Origin: JAPPKS01 sp963667895
Lineage (GTDB): Bacteria > Poribacteria > WGA-4E > PCPOR2b
Length of the DNA stretch: 64,000 nt
Reading direction: 5' to 3'
NCBI GenBank assembly: GCA_965223985.1
Contig: OZ245030.1
Span: forward strand, 3,720,001 to 3,784,000
The translations under genes were made by a program, and so were the position numbers. The notes beneath the pieces are model-generated. The model did no database searches and had not been told where the DNA came from. It saw only the letters and a list, made by a program, of their open reading frames with translations. Of the stretch, positions 1 to 9,886 are shown piece by piece. The stretch's first letter is position 1. The number at the start of each line of letters is the position of its first letter.

Positions 1-1263
1 AAACGCCTCCAATCGATCTGCCGGAAAAATCACGCCCATATCAAGTTTTGTTGGCGGCGATGTTATTGCTGGTTGATTCCAAGTCCAAAGCCAACCTTCC
101 GTAGCATTTTTATCCAGGTTAAATCCGTCATTCGGAACACCGGTCGCGATACAGTATCTGGATGTTAGCCCTGGCGCCTCAATGTGATGTTCTCCCCATT
201 GGTGGCCCGCATAAATCATAATCGTTGATGTCAACTGGATTGTTCCTGTATGCAAGGGCCAATTGGGTATTATCCGCTGTACGACGGATCGAACTGGACC
301 ATCGGCAAGAACCCGAACATAGTCATCCGCATCCATAGGCGAGATAAGTTCTTGATTGATTTTGTCCCAAAGCGCAAAGCCGCCGCAACCAATTAACCCA
401 TGGGACGGAGTAAGTGGAATCATGACATCTTCTTCAGCACCCGATCTGCTCTCAGTCTGACCGATAAACCGATCGATGGATAATTCCTTCGCTTTGTACA
501 CATTTAGCTGATTTTCCTCTTTCAGGACAGAGTATTGCTGTTTATTATTCTGATCGATTATAAGCCAATTACTATCCGGCGTTCGAACTTCAACTGTGAT
601 ATTCTGGGATAGCCCCAAGCCATTATTTTCAAACGATTGGCGCAACTCTGCTGAAATAGAATTGCGATAATCCAACTCACTCTGAAAGTGCGGTTCAATG
701 TTAAACAGCAACTTTTCCCACTTGCCGTAGGCTTGAGTTGAGCCGTTGTTATTCAGAACATATGCGATCAACTCAGATTCCAACGCTGCGAATCCATTGA
801 ATTCTGGAAAAATACCGGATCTTGTTCGCTTTGGAAATTCAAGTGTTAAAGGTATTTGGTAATTGGGGGCATATCGAATAGTTACCTCTTTTGTTTCTCG
901 GGGCGCGAGATTTACAAGAAAAACCAATTCATCCTTTTTGCCATCATAGTTCATATCGTCTACTTGACTGTGAATTTCAGTTCTTTGTTGACCAGAATCC
1001 ACCAAGTAGGCATCAAACGAAAAGTCAGAACCAACTGACCTAAGCTCTTCAAGAGTAAGCACAATAGGAACGTTGAGGCGTTTAATTGGCAACGTATTCT
1101 GAATTGTCAGTTTTATTTGGGGAGGGGTACGATTCTTGCTAGAGAAATCACAACCGATTAAACTCCATATCCAAATCCCAAGGAGGAGACAACAATAGGG
1201 AAGTCTGTCAAAATTGCGAAATTTCAACTGCTGACGCGGATTAGTTTTTTGTTTCAGATTCAT
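1..1263 (-). CDS. DUF4861-like secreted lipoprotein, 3' end cut by window edge
   Basis: This reading frame is open for 421 codons and runs off the left edge of the window, so only the N-terminal part is seen. It starts with a basic stretch, a hydrophobic segment and a lipobox ending L-I-G-C at about residues 35-38, so it should be an outer- or inner-membrane-anchored lipoprotein. The mature part has phrases such as FLVNLAPRETKEVTIRYAP and DGPVRSVVQ, which resemble DUF4861 proteins, a family found near polysaccharide-degradation genes; this match is from memory and its function is not settled. The ATG at 1263 lacks a close ribosome site; an in-frame TTG at 1278 lies 9 nt after AAAGGAG and may be the true start. 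Nothing downstream is visible, so operon context is unknown. Confidence 0.7.
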   Translation of the reverse strand, partial: MNLKQKTNPRQQLKFRNFDRLPYCCLLLGIWIWSLIGCDFSSKNRTPPQIKLTIQNTLPIKRLNVPIVLTLEELRSVGSDFSFDAYLVDSGQQRTEIHSQVDDMNYDGKKDELVFLVNLAPRETKEVTIRYAPNYQIPLTLEFPKRTRSGIFPEFNGFAALESELIAYVLNNNGSTQAYGKWEKLLFNIEPHFQSELDYRNSISAELRQSFENNGLGLSQNITVEVRTPDSNWLIIDQNNKQQYSVLKEENQLNVYKAKELSIDRFIGQTESRSGAEEDVMIPLTPSHGLIGCGGFALWDKINQELISPMDADDYVRVLADGPVRSVVQRIIPNWPLHTGTIQLTSTIMIYAGHQWGEHHIEAPGLTSRYCIATGVPNDGFNLDKNATEGWLWTWNQPAITSPPTKLDMGVIFPADRLEAF

Positions 1264-1970
1264 CCACAGGTCAATCAAACTACATATCTCCTTTATACGT
1301 TTTACGAGCATTATTCTATCACAACAGCAGGGAACTGCCAACGGAAAAATCCCTGGTATCGAAGTGTGGGTCAGCAATTCACATTTCAATCTCTACGACC
1401 TTCTGACAGGATGCATTCCTCAAGCGTTTTTGATAACTTTACTGGGCGAAATTGTCTTGAACAAATTTGTCATCGCCTTCACCACTAGTTGACTGAGCAC
1501 GTTCTCACAGCAGAAACGGCTCTGTGAGTTGCTCTGTCCTAGGATGGATTTCTACAAGGCTGTCAAAGTCGAGAATGAAACGGATAGTCCATTAGATGAA
1601 AGTAGAGGGTAGAGGGCACTGGCAAATAAGGTAAGACGTGGAGATTCAGAAGCAAAAAAGACTACAGTACAGAAAAGGCTGAAACAAGAAGCTAGGAGCA
1701 AGATGCTGAGTAAATGCGCCGGCTTTAAAAGATTCGCTTGTGCGCGGTGTTGTACTTACCGCGACTAGCTTCCGAATATCTGTGGAGAACATGTGTGAAT
1801 TTTTGGAATGGCGAAGATTATCCAGTCTACTAGCGCCATAAGAGACGTTTTGGTGTAATGAGCATCTGCATCGGAATACGCCCTAGGAGTAGATTGCCGC
1901 GTTGGAAATTTCATTGGAACACGGACGATTTATCAATGAAGATTAAGCCCTGTGAGCAGGCATTTCCCTC
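1264..1970. other. Intergenic region without a recognised gene
   Basis: About 700 bases separate the truncated lipoprotein gene from the PLP-enzyme gene upstream of it. Both strands have only short frames with no recognisable product. An imperfect hairpin is visible at 1495-1534: CTCACAG (1504-1510) pairs with CTGTGAG (1522-1528), with a weaker outer GAGCA/TGCTC pair. No T-run follows it, so it is not a clear terminator. The rest may be the promoter region of the lipoprotein gene or decayed sequence. Confidence 0.5.
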
Positions 1971-3095
1971 TCACGGCAACAACTCCAACGCGTAATCTAT
2001 TTCCGCTTCCGAGTTGTAGAAATGTGGAGACAAACGTACCCCATCACGTTCCGCACCAATCACGTTTTCATGCTGAAGGCGATCGCAAAGTTCAGTTGCT
2101 GAGTATCGATCGCTTTGAAAGACGACGATTCCAGATCGTTTGGATTCGATGTTTGGCGTTATGACCCTATACCCCTTAGATTGAAGTCCGTTGATGAGCC
2201 GCTTCGTCAGATTCAGTACTCGCGCTTCAATTCTTACAACGCCAATCTCCAACAACAGTTCAATCGCCGCTCGTAATCCGTGTAATCCAACGCTATTGTA
2301 AGAACCCTCCTCAAATCGCGTCGCATTCGGTTTCGGTGTGAAATCGTAATTTAGGAAATCCCGAGGGTTGACCACGCTTGCCCAGCCGACATTGGTGTTG
2401 ATTAATCTATCCTGTTTCTCCCTCGTGCAGTAGAAAATCGCCGCGCCTTCGGGAGCAAGTAACCATTTGTGTCCATCCGCCGCAAGAATGTCAATGTTGC
2501 AAGCTTTCACATCTAAATCAATCACGCCAAGGCTTTGAATCGCATCCACAACAAACCAAATACCTTTCTTGCGGCATATTTCACCAATTGCTGCAATGTC
2601 GTTCCGAAACCCCGATGCAAACTCGACATGGCTGATTGTCACGACACGGGTGCGCGCATCAATTGCCGCCTCAATCTCCTCGGTCAAAATCTGCCCTCGT
2701 CTCTCTTGCACCATCCGCATTTCTACACCGCATCGCTCCTTTAAGCTCCACCAAGGGTACACGTTAGCCGGAAATTCCACTGCTGTCGTTACAACGTTAT
2801 CGCCCTGGCGCCAATCTACCCCGTTGGCGGCAATGATGAGCCCTTGCGTAGTGTTTTTCATGAACGCAATTTCGTCTGAATTGGCATTGATTAATCGCGC
2901 AGCGGAATGACGGCAGGCTTCAGCCGTTGCTGCCCAGTTAGCCGCGTTGACTGCACCGTTATCGACGGCATCGTTCAAGAATTCTTGCATCGCCTTTCGC
3001 ACACACAATGACAACGGTGACACGCCGGCGTGGTTGAGGTAGATATATTTTTCCGTTACCGGAAACTGTTCTCGCCATCGATTCCACCCACTCAC
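1971..3095 (-). CDS. PLP-dependent aminotransferase class V family protein
   Basis: A 374-residue fold-type I PLP enzyme of the cysteine desulfurase / isopenicillin-N-epimerase-like class V group. The N-terminal YIYLNHAGVSPL segment is the usual start of the fold; the cofactor aspartate lies in VVDAIQSLG, and the Schiff-base lysine is K210 in ADGHKWLLAPEG. There is no catalytic-cysteine loop typical of IscS/SufS, so desulfurase activity is doubtful; epimerase, lyase or aminotransferase activity are all possible. It starts with GTG overlapping the TGA stop of the upstream M16 peptidase gene (GTGA, 3092-3095), which indicates translational coupling and a shared transcript. The partnership with a peptidase suggests amino-acid or peptide metabolism, but the substrate cannot be read from sequence. 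Confidence 0.85.
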   Translation of the reverse strand: MSGWNRWREQFPVTEKYIYLNHAGVSPLSLCVRKAMQEFLNDAVDNGAVNAANWAATAEACRHSAARLINANSDEIAFMKNTTQGLIIAANGVDWRQGDNVVTTAVEFPANVYPWWSLKERCGVEMRMVQERRGQILTEEIEAAIDARTRVVTISHVEFASGFRNDIAAIGEICRKKGIWFVVDAIQSLGVIDLDVKACNIDILAADGHKWLLAPEGAAIFYCTREKQDRLINTNVGWASVVNPRDFLNYDFTPKPNATRFEEGSYNSVGLHGLRAAIELLLEIGVVRIEARVLNLTKRLINGLQSKGYRVITPNIESKRSGIVVFQSDRYSATELCDRLQHENVIGAERDGVRLSPHFYNSEAEIDYALELLP

Positions 3096-5851
3096 GGTCG
3101 ACTATCCTCGTGCGGCTTCTCGTTGATTCGCTGTACACCCCGATATGGCCCAGCAATTGCGATACTGCATCGATCTCGGCAAAGATACTTGCGTGCGGCC
3201 GCGTTTACCTCATCTCGGGTAATGCTGCGGTAAATCGATTCATGTCTAGCGGGGTAGTCCAGACCCAACCCATATAGCTCTGATGACATCAGCACAGCGA
3301 TGATTCCTCTATTGGTTTCCAACGTCAACGCAAAATTTCCTACAATCAGATTCTTAGCGTCTGCAAGCTCCTGCTCTGAAATGCCGCCAGATGCGATTAG
3401 TTCAAGTTCGTTCAGAATACTCTGAATTGCCTTATCGACGTTTTCCGGATTAACTCCTGCGCTAGCATGGAAAAGCCCCTCACCAAACGCCGCAGAGAAT
3501 GAACTCCACACACTGTATGCCAGTCCTTCAACATCGCGAACACGACCAAAAAGACGGGCGATTCCCGCACTACCTCCGAGCACGCGGTTCATGAGATCAA
3601 AGGCGTAAAAATCTGGATTTGTGCGTGCAATACTCTTATGCCCTAACTCGATACTCACCTGAGATTTGTCCATCATCGGTTTGATGGCGACCTTTTTTTC
3701 ACGATATTCTACCGGCGGAATTCTGAAGAGCGGCTTTTCGCCAATTGCCATCCACTTCCCCATTGCAACATCGATTTTCTCGATAATCTCCTGTGTATCC
3801 ACATCACCAACAATCGCTAGAATCAGCGAATCGGGACGATAGTAGCGGGCATGAAAATCAACCAGAACATCCCGCTGTATCCTCTGAATGGATTCCTCGG
3901 TTCCGTGTACACACTGGTGATACGGGTGTTCTTCGGGGAAAACAAGTTCGCGCAGCATCCGGTCGGCGACATAATCGGTGTCATCTTCCCACGCTTTGAA
4001 ACAACTATAAATCTGACGACAGTGTTTCTCGATCTCTCCCTGTGGGAAGTTAGGCGCCCGAAGCACGTCATTGAGAACATTTAGCACGCAATCCAAATCT
4101 TTTGACAAAAGGCGTCCATTGATGTTTACCGATTCTGTATTACCCCATACGTTTAGGCTCGCCCCTACAGATTCAATCTCTTCAGCAATCTCTTCCCATG
4201 TCCGGTGTTCAGTACCTTTTGTCAGCATATTGGCAACAAAATCTGAACAACCAGGCAAATTCGGCGGATCATACATTGCACCAGCTTTTAATCGACCACC
4301 AAGTGCAACTGTCTTGTTAAAATGGTTTTCTTGGATCAGTACGGTCAATCCATTGTCAAATATGTGGCGGGTAACGGGTAACTCCCCTGAACTGGTGGAC
4401 GGTGACGGGTGGTTAGTGGGAGTTGAACGATAGGTGTTAAATGGCATTTCCGGCTTGAAAAAAAAACGCGGTTGTGACATGCAATACATGGCTTTCACCG
4501 CCGTTTCTCCGCTAGCGGACATTTCTCCGGACGCACCGAGATTTCCGGGCGGGGTGGGGCGGAAGTGTCCAACCGTACGGTTATCTTCGGTGAGATATTT
4601 CTGCGCTGCTTCACAGATTTGTTCGCGAGTAACAGATTGTATCCTTTCAAGATACGTATCGAGGAATCTATGAGAAAGCACAGTTTCGTAGTAACCAATC
4701 CGAGCTGCCTGTTCAGAAACGCTATCGAGCGAGAAAAGGAACTGTGCTTCCGTTTGATTGATTGCTCTCTCTAACTCTGACTCGGTGACGAGATGGTTTT
4801 GAATGCGGTCAATTTGTTCTAAAATAGCTGCTTCAAGTGTTGCCGGGGTGACATCAGCTTGAGCCTCTGCGAATGCCCAAGCAAGTCCAGCATCCGTGGA
4901 GAATCCTGCGTCCAAATCTGCAGATGTCGCGAGCTGTTTGTCTACCAAGGCACGATAAAGGCGTGATGATTTTCCAGAACTCATGATTGTGCCAAGAACC
5001 TCTAGCGGATAGAGGTCTGAATTCCCAGCCGCTGGAATGTGATACGCAATTGCAACATAAGCAATGTGCCCCTCCTTGCGAACGGTTACTCGTCTTTCCC
5101 CCTGCTGCTTAGGTTCAATTGTTGATGGGCCGGGAATCGATTCACCGGGTGGCAAGGAGCCGAAATGCGCTTCGACCTGCTTGATCAGCGATGACGTATT
5201 GAAGTCACCTACAACGATAAGCGTTGCGTTGTTTGGGATGTAGTGTTGACGATAGTACTCGTAAAGATCTTCACGGGTCATCGATTTCAGATCTGAGGTC
5301 CAACCAATCACCCCCCATTGATACGGGTGTGTCTTATATGCAGCAGCCTGCACTTCCTCCCATAAAACGTACTGGGGTGAGTTTTCCGAGCCTTCACGCT
5401 CTGAAAGGATAACTGTCCGTTCGGCTTCAACCTCATCGGGGTCAAAAACGCTGTTTTGCATGCGATCTGCTTCCAGAGCAAGTCCAACTGAGATTTTGTC
5501 TGCAGGCAGTGTTTCATAATAGGCGGTGAAATCGGCGCTCGTAAACCCGTTCCACCTGCCACCGTTGCCTTCTATCAGCCTTTTGAGTTTATCCTTTGGG
5601 ATTTTTGGCGTCCCTTTAAATAGCATGTGTTCCACCCAATGAGAAACACCAGTCATACCCAAACGTTCATTGCGAGATCCCACCTTGTACCAAATATAAG
5701 TGCTAATAACCGGAGCCGCGTGTACTTCCTTGGTCAACACTTTTAATCCGTTCAACAGCTCATGTTCGCTAATCTCATCGTGGTGTCCGGATGTTCCTGT
5801 GGTAATGGGGTTTGGCGAGTGGGCATCGGGTTTTTCAATCTGTTGCGTCAA
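3092..5851 (-). CDS. M16 family zinc metallopeptidase, two fused copies
   Basis: A pitrilysin/insulinase-like peptidase of 919 residues made of two M16 halves. The first half has the inverted zinc motif HWVEH at about residues 71-75 followed by the downstream glutamate in EAERTVILSERE, so it should be catalytic. The second half keeps the fold (VANMLTKGTEHRTWEEIAEEI) but has lost the HxxEH residues, as in non-catalytic partner subunits; many bacteria make the two as separate proteins. I chose TTG at 5851 because GGAGG lies 9 nt before it; a longer frame opens at TTG 5902 without such a site. No clear signal peptide is seen, so it may act in the cytoplasm or be exported by another route. It is the first gene of a coupled pair with the class V PLP enzyme. 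Confidence 0.9.
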   Translation of the reverse strand: MTQQIEKPDAHSPNPITTGTSGHHDEISEHELLNGLKVLTKEVHAAPVISTYIWYKVGSRNERLGMTGVSHWVEHMLFKGTPKIPKDKLKRLIEGNGGRWNGFTSADFTAYYETLPADKISVGLALEADRMQNSVFDPDEVEAERTVILSEREGSENSPQYVLWEEVQAAAYKTHPYQWGVIGWTSDLKSMTREDLYEYYRQHYIPNNATLIVVGDFNTSSLIKQVEAHFGSLPPGESIPGPSTIEPKQQGERRVTVRKEGHIAYVAIAYHIPAAGNSDLYPLEVLGTIMSSGKSSRLYRALVDKQLATSADLDAGFSTDAGLAWAFAEAQADVTPATLEAAILEQIDRIQNHLVTESELERAINQTEAQFLFSLDSVSEQAARIGYYETVLSHRFLDTYLERIQSVTREQICEAAQKYLTEDNRTVGHFRPTPPGNLGASGEMSASGETAVKAMYCMSQPRFFFKPEMPFNTYRSTPTNHPSPSTSSGELPVTRHIFDNGLTVLIQENHFNKTVALGGRLKAGAMYDPPNLPGCSDFVANMLTKGTEHRTWEEIAEEIESVGASLNVWGNTESVNINGRLLSKDLDCVLNVLNDVLRAPNFPQGEIEKHCRQIYSCFKAWEDDTDYVADRMLRELVFPEEHPYHQCVHGTEESIQRIQRDVLVDFHARYYRPDSLILAIVGDVDTQEIIEKIDVAMGKWMAIGEKPLFRIPPVEYREKKVAIKPMMDKSQVSIELGHKSIARTNPDFYAFDLMNRVLGGSAGIARLFGRVRDVEGLAYSVWSSFSAAFGEGLFHASAGVNPENVDKAIQSILNELELIASGGISEQELADAKNLIVGNFALTLETNRGIIAVLMSSELYGLGLDYPARHESIYRSITRDEVNAAARKYLCRDRCSIAIAGPYRGVQRINEKPHEDSRP

Positions 5852-5997
5852 TGGTAACTTCCTCCAATGTATTGAACCCTCAAAATGTCCTGAACCTTTC
5901 AATGGTCAGTTTCAATACCAAGGTTTAGATTCGTAGTGGTTCAAGTAATTTTTACATACAAATATTCAACCGTGTGTCCCGTCTTCGATGTTTTTCC

Positions 5998-6687
5998 TTA
6001 CAACCTTACAATCTGAGTGTCATGTCGAATCTGGTACACTGCTCGATAGATTTTTCGTCCCTCTGCGACGTACTTGTTCTCGAAACTCGTTGGGATGTGT
6101 TCTGCTTCAACTGAGTCAAATGGCACAGATACTAACGATGGCGACCGATCTAGTCTTTGACAAATCTCGGAGAAACACTCCTCATAATCGGTAGCGAGTT
6201 GGATACAGCCCTCATTCGGATCGAGAGTCTGCACTAAGCCTTTTATGAAAAGTTTGTTGTTAAAGATTCGGCGTTTGTGCTGGCGTTTCTTCGGCCAAGG
6301 ATCGGGAAAGTAGATATGATGAGTCTTGACCGATCCAAACGCAACAAAGCGATCGACAAAATAGGACGCGTCGCTCCAGACGAGAAGCGCCCTCGTAACG
6401 TTATGTTTCAGTAGGTGTTTCTTTGTTCGCTGAACATATTTTGGGGCTCTCTCAATACCAACGTAGTTAATCTCGGGATGTTGCTTCGCGGATTGGCGCA
6501 GGAATCGTCCCTTGCCACACCCAATTTCGATTTCGACGGGATTGTCATTCCCAAAAACCTCTTTCCAATCGAGTGGAGGGTCAATATCTTTCAGATTAAT
6601 TTCAGTATCTGCCCTGAGATTGATGATCCTTGATTCGACTTGGGTGAAGTTGTAATATGTGTCATTATAGCGCGGTTCAGCGATCAT
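5998..6687 (-). CDS. trmB: tRNA (guanine-N7-)-methyltransferase TrmB
   Basis: SAM-dependent enzyme that makes m7G46 in the variable loop of tRNAs. At 229 residues it has normal length. The SAM-binding motif EIEIGCGKGRFL lies at about residues 52-63, followed by the acidic loop YVGIER, and the family signature HIYFPDPWPKKRQHKRR, which contacts tRNA, is intact. It starts with ATG at 6687; the ribosome site (AAGGG) is very close to the start. It stands about 150 bases from the M16 gene downstream and is probably transcribed alone or with the small coiled-coil gene upstream. Identification is firm. Confidence 0.95.
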   Translation of the reverse strand: MIAEPRYNDTYYNFTQVESRIINLRADTEINLKDIDPPLDWKEVFGNDNPVEIEIGCGKGRFLRQSAKQHPEINYVGIERAPKYVQRTKKHLLKHNVTRALLVWSDASYFVDRFVAFGSVKTHHIYFPDPWPKKRQHKRRIFNNKLFIKGLVQTLDPNEGCIQLATDYEECFSEICQRLDRSPSLVSVPFDSVEAEHIPTSFENKYVAEGRKIYRAVYQIRHDTQIVRL

Positions 6688-6743
6688 CCCTTAAATATAC
6701 AAGTCTATCAAATATCTTCGTATTTGTAGGTATCGGCATACTT

Positions 6744-7067
6744 TCAAGAAGCGTTCCCGGCCCCGGTCTTTGGCTCATGGCATTCCTTGTCATGTGTTGT
6801 ATACTCTTCTTCCATTGAAGCGATGTCTGCCGCGGTTTCCTTAATCGCCTGTTTGAGTGCATTGACACGGAGTTCCAGAGAGTCCTCAAGCTGTTTAAGA
6901 TGGAGCAGCCACGACTCTCTTGAGGAGTTTTCATTTGTACCAAATCCGTTTGTCTGAGATAAGCGAATATATTTTAACCGTTCCTCCTGTAACGTCTTTA
7001 ACTGTCCTTCGTAGTCCTCGATTCCAGTTTGAAGTAAAATGACTAGTTCACGAATCTTTTCCAACAC
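6744..7067 (-). CDS. Small coiled-coil protein of unknown function
   Basis: A 107-residue, soluble, charged protein. Heptad-like leucine and isoleucine spacing in residues 1-35 and again around 50-85 predicts two helices forming a coiled coil, with a polar linker containing several asparagines and serines between them. No catalytic motif is visible. The GTG start at 7067 is supported by GGAGG 5 nt upstream (7073-7077). The gene lies 56 bases upstream of trmB on the same strand and could share its transcript. I do not recognise the family. Confidence 0.6.
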   Translation of the reverse strand: MLEKIRELVILLQTGIEDYEGQLKTLQEERLKYIRLSQTNGFGTNENSSRESWLLHLKQLEDSLELRVNALKQAIKETAADIASMEEEYTTHDKECHEPKTGAGNAS

Positions 7068-7335
7068 ATCTGCCTCCTCATTGACCTGGAAAATGATTGA
7101 ACCTTCACAAGGTTAATATTATCTCATATTGACTTGTTCGATGCAATGGTTAATCCACCATTAGGCTTTCCGTTACTTGACAGCTCAGGACAACTGCGGT
7201 ATGCTTACGTTGAGCGGTTGAGTCACCTGCGCCTTGCTGCAACTCGATACAAGTAGAAGACGCGCTGAATCATCCAAAGCGGCGCATCAAGGCTAAGAGG
7301 ATTATGTTGTTATGACAACCGCTAGGAGGTGAAAT

Positions 7336-7794
7336 ATGCGAAGAGCCCATACGTGCTTCATCGTGAGCTTACTCATGTCAATCACTGCGTGCACCGCATT
7401 GATTGGGATGTGGGCGTGGGCACAAAAGGCAGAGGAACCAACCGAAAACAGAGCGATAACCTTAGTAGACCTTGGGGTAACAACCGAACAAACCGAGCGG
7501 ATCAAAGCTCTGTGGGAACTCAAACGCCAAAAGCACATTAAGGCTATCGAAAACCTACGCCTACTAAATCGACTGGCCAAGGACTTAGTCGTATCAGATG
7601 ACGAAATTGGAGAAACACTGAAGAAACTACGTCAGAATCTTTTGGACCAAGAGCAGAAGATTAAGTCATCGGAAGAAAAACTCATCGAAGATTTACCTTC
7701 TCGCGCACAATTGCACTTAACCATCTTGGGAGTGTTAGAAAACGGATTAGCGACCCGCCGCTTTGGGACAACATCACCAAAAGATAAGAAATGA
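7336..7794 (+). CDS. Exported helical protein, Spy/CpxP-like
   Basis: A 152-residue protein with an N-terminal signal segment (hydrophobic residues about 8-28, ending WAWAQKAEE) and an all-helical mature part. The passage TTEQTERIKALWELKRQK is laid out like the LTxxQ helix of Spy, CpxP and zinc-resistance proteins, which act as small periplasmic chaperones or sensors, and the following long helices are rich in K, E and L. The match is by pattern, not by close identity, so this is a tentative family call. AGGAGGT 6 nt before the ATG is a strong ribosome site. It stands alone, facing the tRNA-Ala gene. Confidence 0.65.
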   Translation: MRRAHTCFIVSLLMSITACTALIGMWAWAQKAEEPTENRAITLVDLGVTTEQTERIKALWELKRQKHIKAIENLRLLNRLAKDLVVSDDEIGETLKKLRQNLLDQEQKIKSSEEKLIEDLPSRAQLHLTILGVLENGLATRRFGTTSPKDKK

Positions 7795-7856
7795 GATAGC
7801 GTCGAAATTGGCATCTGATACGAAAATGGGCAGAACAAATGTGGTGGGCAAAAAAA

Positions 7857-7932
<76 letters not shown>

Positions 7933-8135
7933 CACAGTAAACCAAATAGATTTTAACATCCTCATTCTTGAAACGCAAGGAAAAATTTGTACTCTTTTTG
8001 CGACACTGTGTCTAAGTCCGCACCGATATGCCGGGGTGTGAAACACAGACGATAACGGTCTACATATTCGCGCTATTAAACAAGAGATTGATGTCTGATT
8101 CTCGAATCACATATTGGGGGAGAACATAGACACAA

Positions 8136-8384
8136 TTATATCAATTCATATCGAATATCAATACTATCTTTCCCCTCTAGGTTTTCAGCAAGCATTTCGA
8201 GTAATTCCTCTTCGCAACCGTTCTCAGCAAGAAAGTCATACGTTTCTTCATCAATAAAATAGTCCTGATCCTCAATACCTCCCTCCTCAAGATTCTCAAT
8301 CAAAAATTGAACCTGATCTTCTGTGATTATTCCTATCTCTTGGTCATGCTCAAGATCAATGAGTAGAAACAATTTCTGATTCAT
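8136..8384 (-). CDS. Small acidic protein of unknown function
   Basis: An 82-residue, strongly acidic protein. The frame is open further upstream, but the ATG at 8384 has GAGAGG 6 nt before it and the sequence from here on looks like a domain. The N-terminal part (FLLIDLEHDQEIGIIT) looks like a beta strand pair, followed by a helix rich in leucine and glutamate and the phrase DQDYFIDEETYDFL. I recall similar small proteins in many Chloroflexi, Acidobacteria and Poribacteria, sometimes mislabelled as galactosyldiacylglycerol synthase, which an 82-residue protein cannot be. Function is unknown. It lies alone between the tRNA and a secreted-protein gene. Confidence 0.65.
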   Translation of the reverse strand: MNQKLFLLIDLEHDQEIGIITEDQVQFLIENLEEGGIEDQDYFIDEETYDFLAENGCEEELLEMLAENLEGKDSIDIRYELI

Positions 8385-8687
8385 CCGCGACCTCTCTCGT
8401 ATCCCCAAGAACTTGGAATTGATGCTTGCCTGCCAATACCTCATTGAATTGGGATTACAAATTTTATCAAAGTGCTGCTGGATTGTCATCCCATAAATCA
8501 TCAGATTGAGCGCCTTCAAATTATTCCAGAGCCCGACACTAAAAAGCTGGACATGAAGCTGAGATTGATTTACAATAACCGTTAGTGCTAGGTAAGCGAC
8601 AAAAATACAGAATTTACTGTCCCAGCCGTCATGAAGATTCGACTGTGAGGTCAACTTGACGACGTTTGACGATGTAACAAATTGGGC
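8385..8687. other. Intergenic region without a recognised gene
   Basis: About 300 bases between the secreted-protein gene and the small acidic protein gene, both on the minus strand. The frame of the acidic protein remains open through most of it, but that translation has no domain character. It probably holds the promoter of the small gene. I see no repeat or terminator. Confidence 0.4.
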
Positions 8688-9698
8688 TTATGGCTTTGAT
8701 TTGCTCTTGAGGTGTGCCCATGTCGTGATGACGGACGCAATGGTGGGTTTAAGCTGGGGGGCAGGTGAGGCAGGCTCCGTTTCCCATAATTCACCCTCCA
8801 AGGTGACGGTTTCTTCGGCGGAGGAGTGAACCATATAGCTGGCTTCGCCTCGAATGGATTCATCAAGATGTTCGGTGTTATCGCGTTGTACCAAGATCTG
8901 ATCTTGTGACTCCAACTGGAAGTAAATTGCCCAAACGGAGGGAAATAGGTTGAAAAAATCACCGACGGTCTCCAACTCTTCGGAGTCCATCGGAACACCG
9001 TATACGCCGTAACCCTTGCGGATCGTTAAATCTACTTGGACCGGAGTTGTTGCAGGTCTATGTGCGTGAAGTTCGACTGTTCTTTCTCTCCTCATGACGA
9101 TGACAAAACCGAAACTCGGGTCAAGTACCGGATTGTCACCGCCACTTAGCGTGTACTTGAACTCGTCTAGTCCAACAGAATATATGTAATTGACATCTGG
9201 TTGAATTGCGTAGAAAAGGTCTGATATCTCTTCTAGCGCATTTTCGCAATGGTCAACCCCAATGACAGTGAACGGCAGCGAAATGAAGTTGTATCCTTCT
9301 TTAAGCTCTAGTGTGAACGAAACAATTTCGCCTGCCAAAGGTGTACACCCTGCGCCCGACGATGATGAGCCGCCGTTTCCGTTGTTCTGTGGATTGCCGT
9401 TCCCATTAGAGTCGTCTGGGTCAGATGTCTGCCAGTTCTGTGGCTCAACGGTCCACCAAGCTGTGATCCTAATGTCGTTGAATGGATGTATGTTACTTTT
9501 CTGATAGTATTCATGCACATGCTGATATTCCGGCTTACGGATTCGATCCGGATGACCAATGTCGAGATGCGCTCGGCCTGTTGCGTCTTCTTGGAAGGCG
9601 TCGTGGGCATGGACAACTAGGGGCGTTCCGAAGCAGATGAGGCAGAGGAAACTGAGTAACAGCTTCCTTGCAATCGGGGTTTCAAAGTGTTCATGCAT
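8688..9698 (-). CDS. Secreted protein of unknown function with Asn/Gly/Ser linker
   Basis: A 336-residue exported protein. A Sec signal peptide covers about residues 10-32 (KLLLSFLCLICFGTPLVVHA, likely cut after HA-HA). A short N-terminal region rich in histidine and tyrosine is followed by a low-complexity linker of N, G and S (about residues 98-115). After that come two copies of a beta-rich unit with GYNFISLPF and GYGVYGVPM, which resemble the small beta repeats found in S-layer or extracellular proteins of this type of bacteria. GGGGA 7 nt before the ATG supports the start. No enzyme motif is visible. It faces away from the Rieske gene, leaving a shared 188-base promoter region. Confidence 0.6.
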   Translation of the reverse strand: MHEHFETPIARKLLLSFLCLICFGTPLVVHAHDAFQEDATGRAHLDIGHPDRIRKPEYQHVHEYYQKSNIHPFNDIRITAWWTVEPQNWQTSDPDDSNGNGNPQNNGNGGSSSSGAGCTPLAGEIVSFTLELKEGYNFISLPFTVIGVDHCENALEEISDLFYAIQPDVNYIYSVGLDEFKYTLSGGDNPVLDPSFGFVIVMRRERTVELHAHRPATTPVQVDLTIRKGYGVYGVPMDSEELETVGDFFNLFPSVWAIYFQLESQDQILVQRDNTEHLDESIRGEASYMVHSSAEETVTLEGELWETEPASPAPQLKPTIASVITTWAHLKSKSKP

Positions 9699-9886
9699 TA
9701 TCGTTTCCCCATTGTTCAGATGGCGCCGGGACCAGCACTGTGTCGATGCCTATCGTTGCTCCAAGGGGCTAATATGTGAAATGCCGGACTAATGTGAATC
9801 CTCAATTTATTGACGGCAAAAATAGGCAATCATTGATTTAAAACGTTAAATACTGAATCACGTTACAAAATAGGGAGGGATTAACC

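Noticed and set aside
1249..1488. Plus-strand frame of 79 codons
   Set aside because: It overlaps the start of the lipoprotein gene, has no domain, and has no good ribosome site.
8385..8654. N-terminal extension of the small acidic protein (172-residue version)
   Set aside because: The extra 90 residues have no family character, and GAGAGG lies just before the internal ATG 8384.
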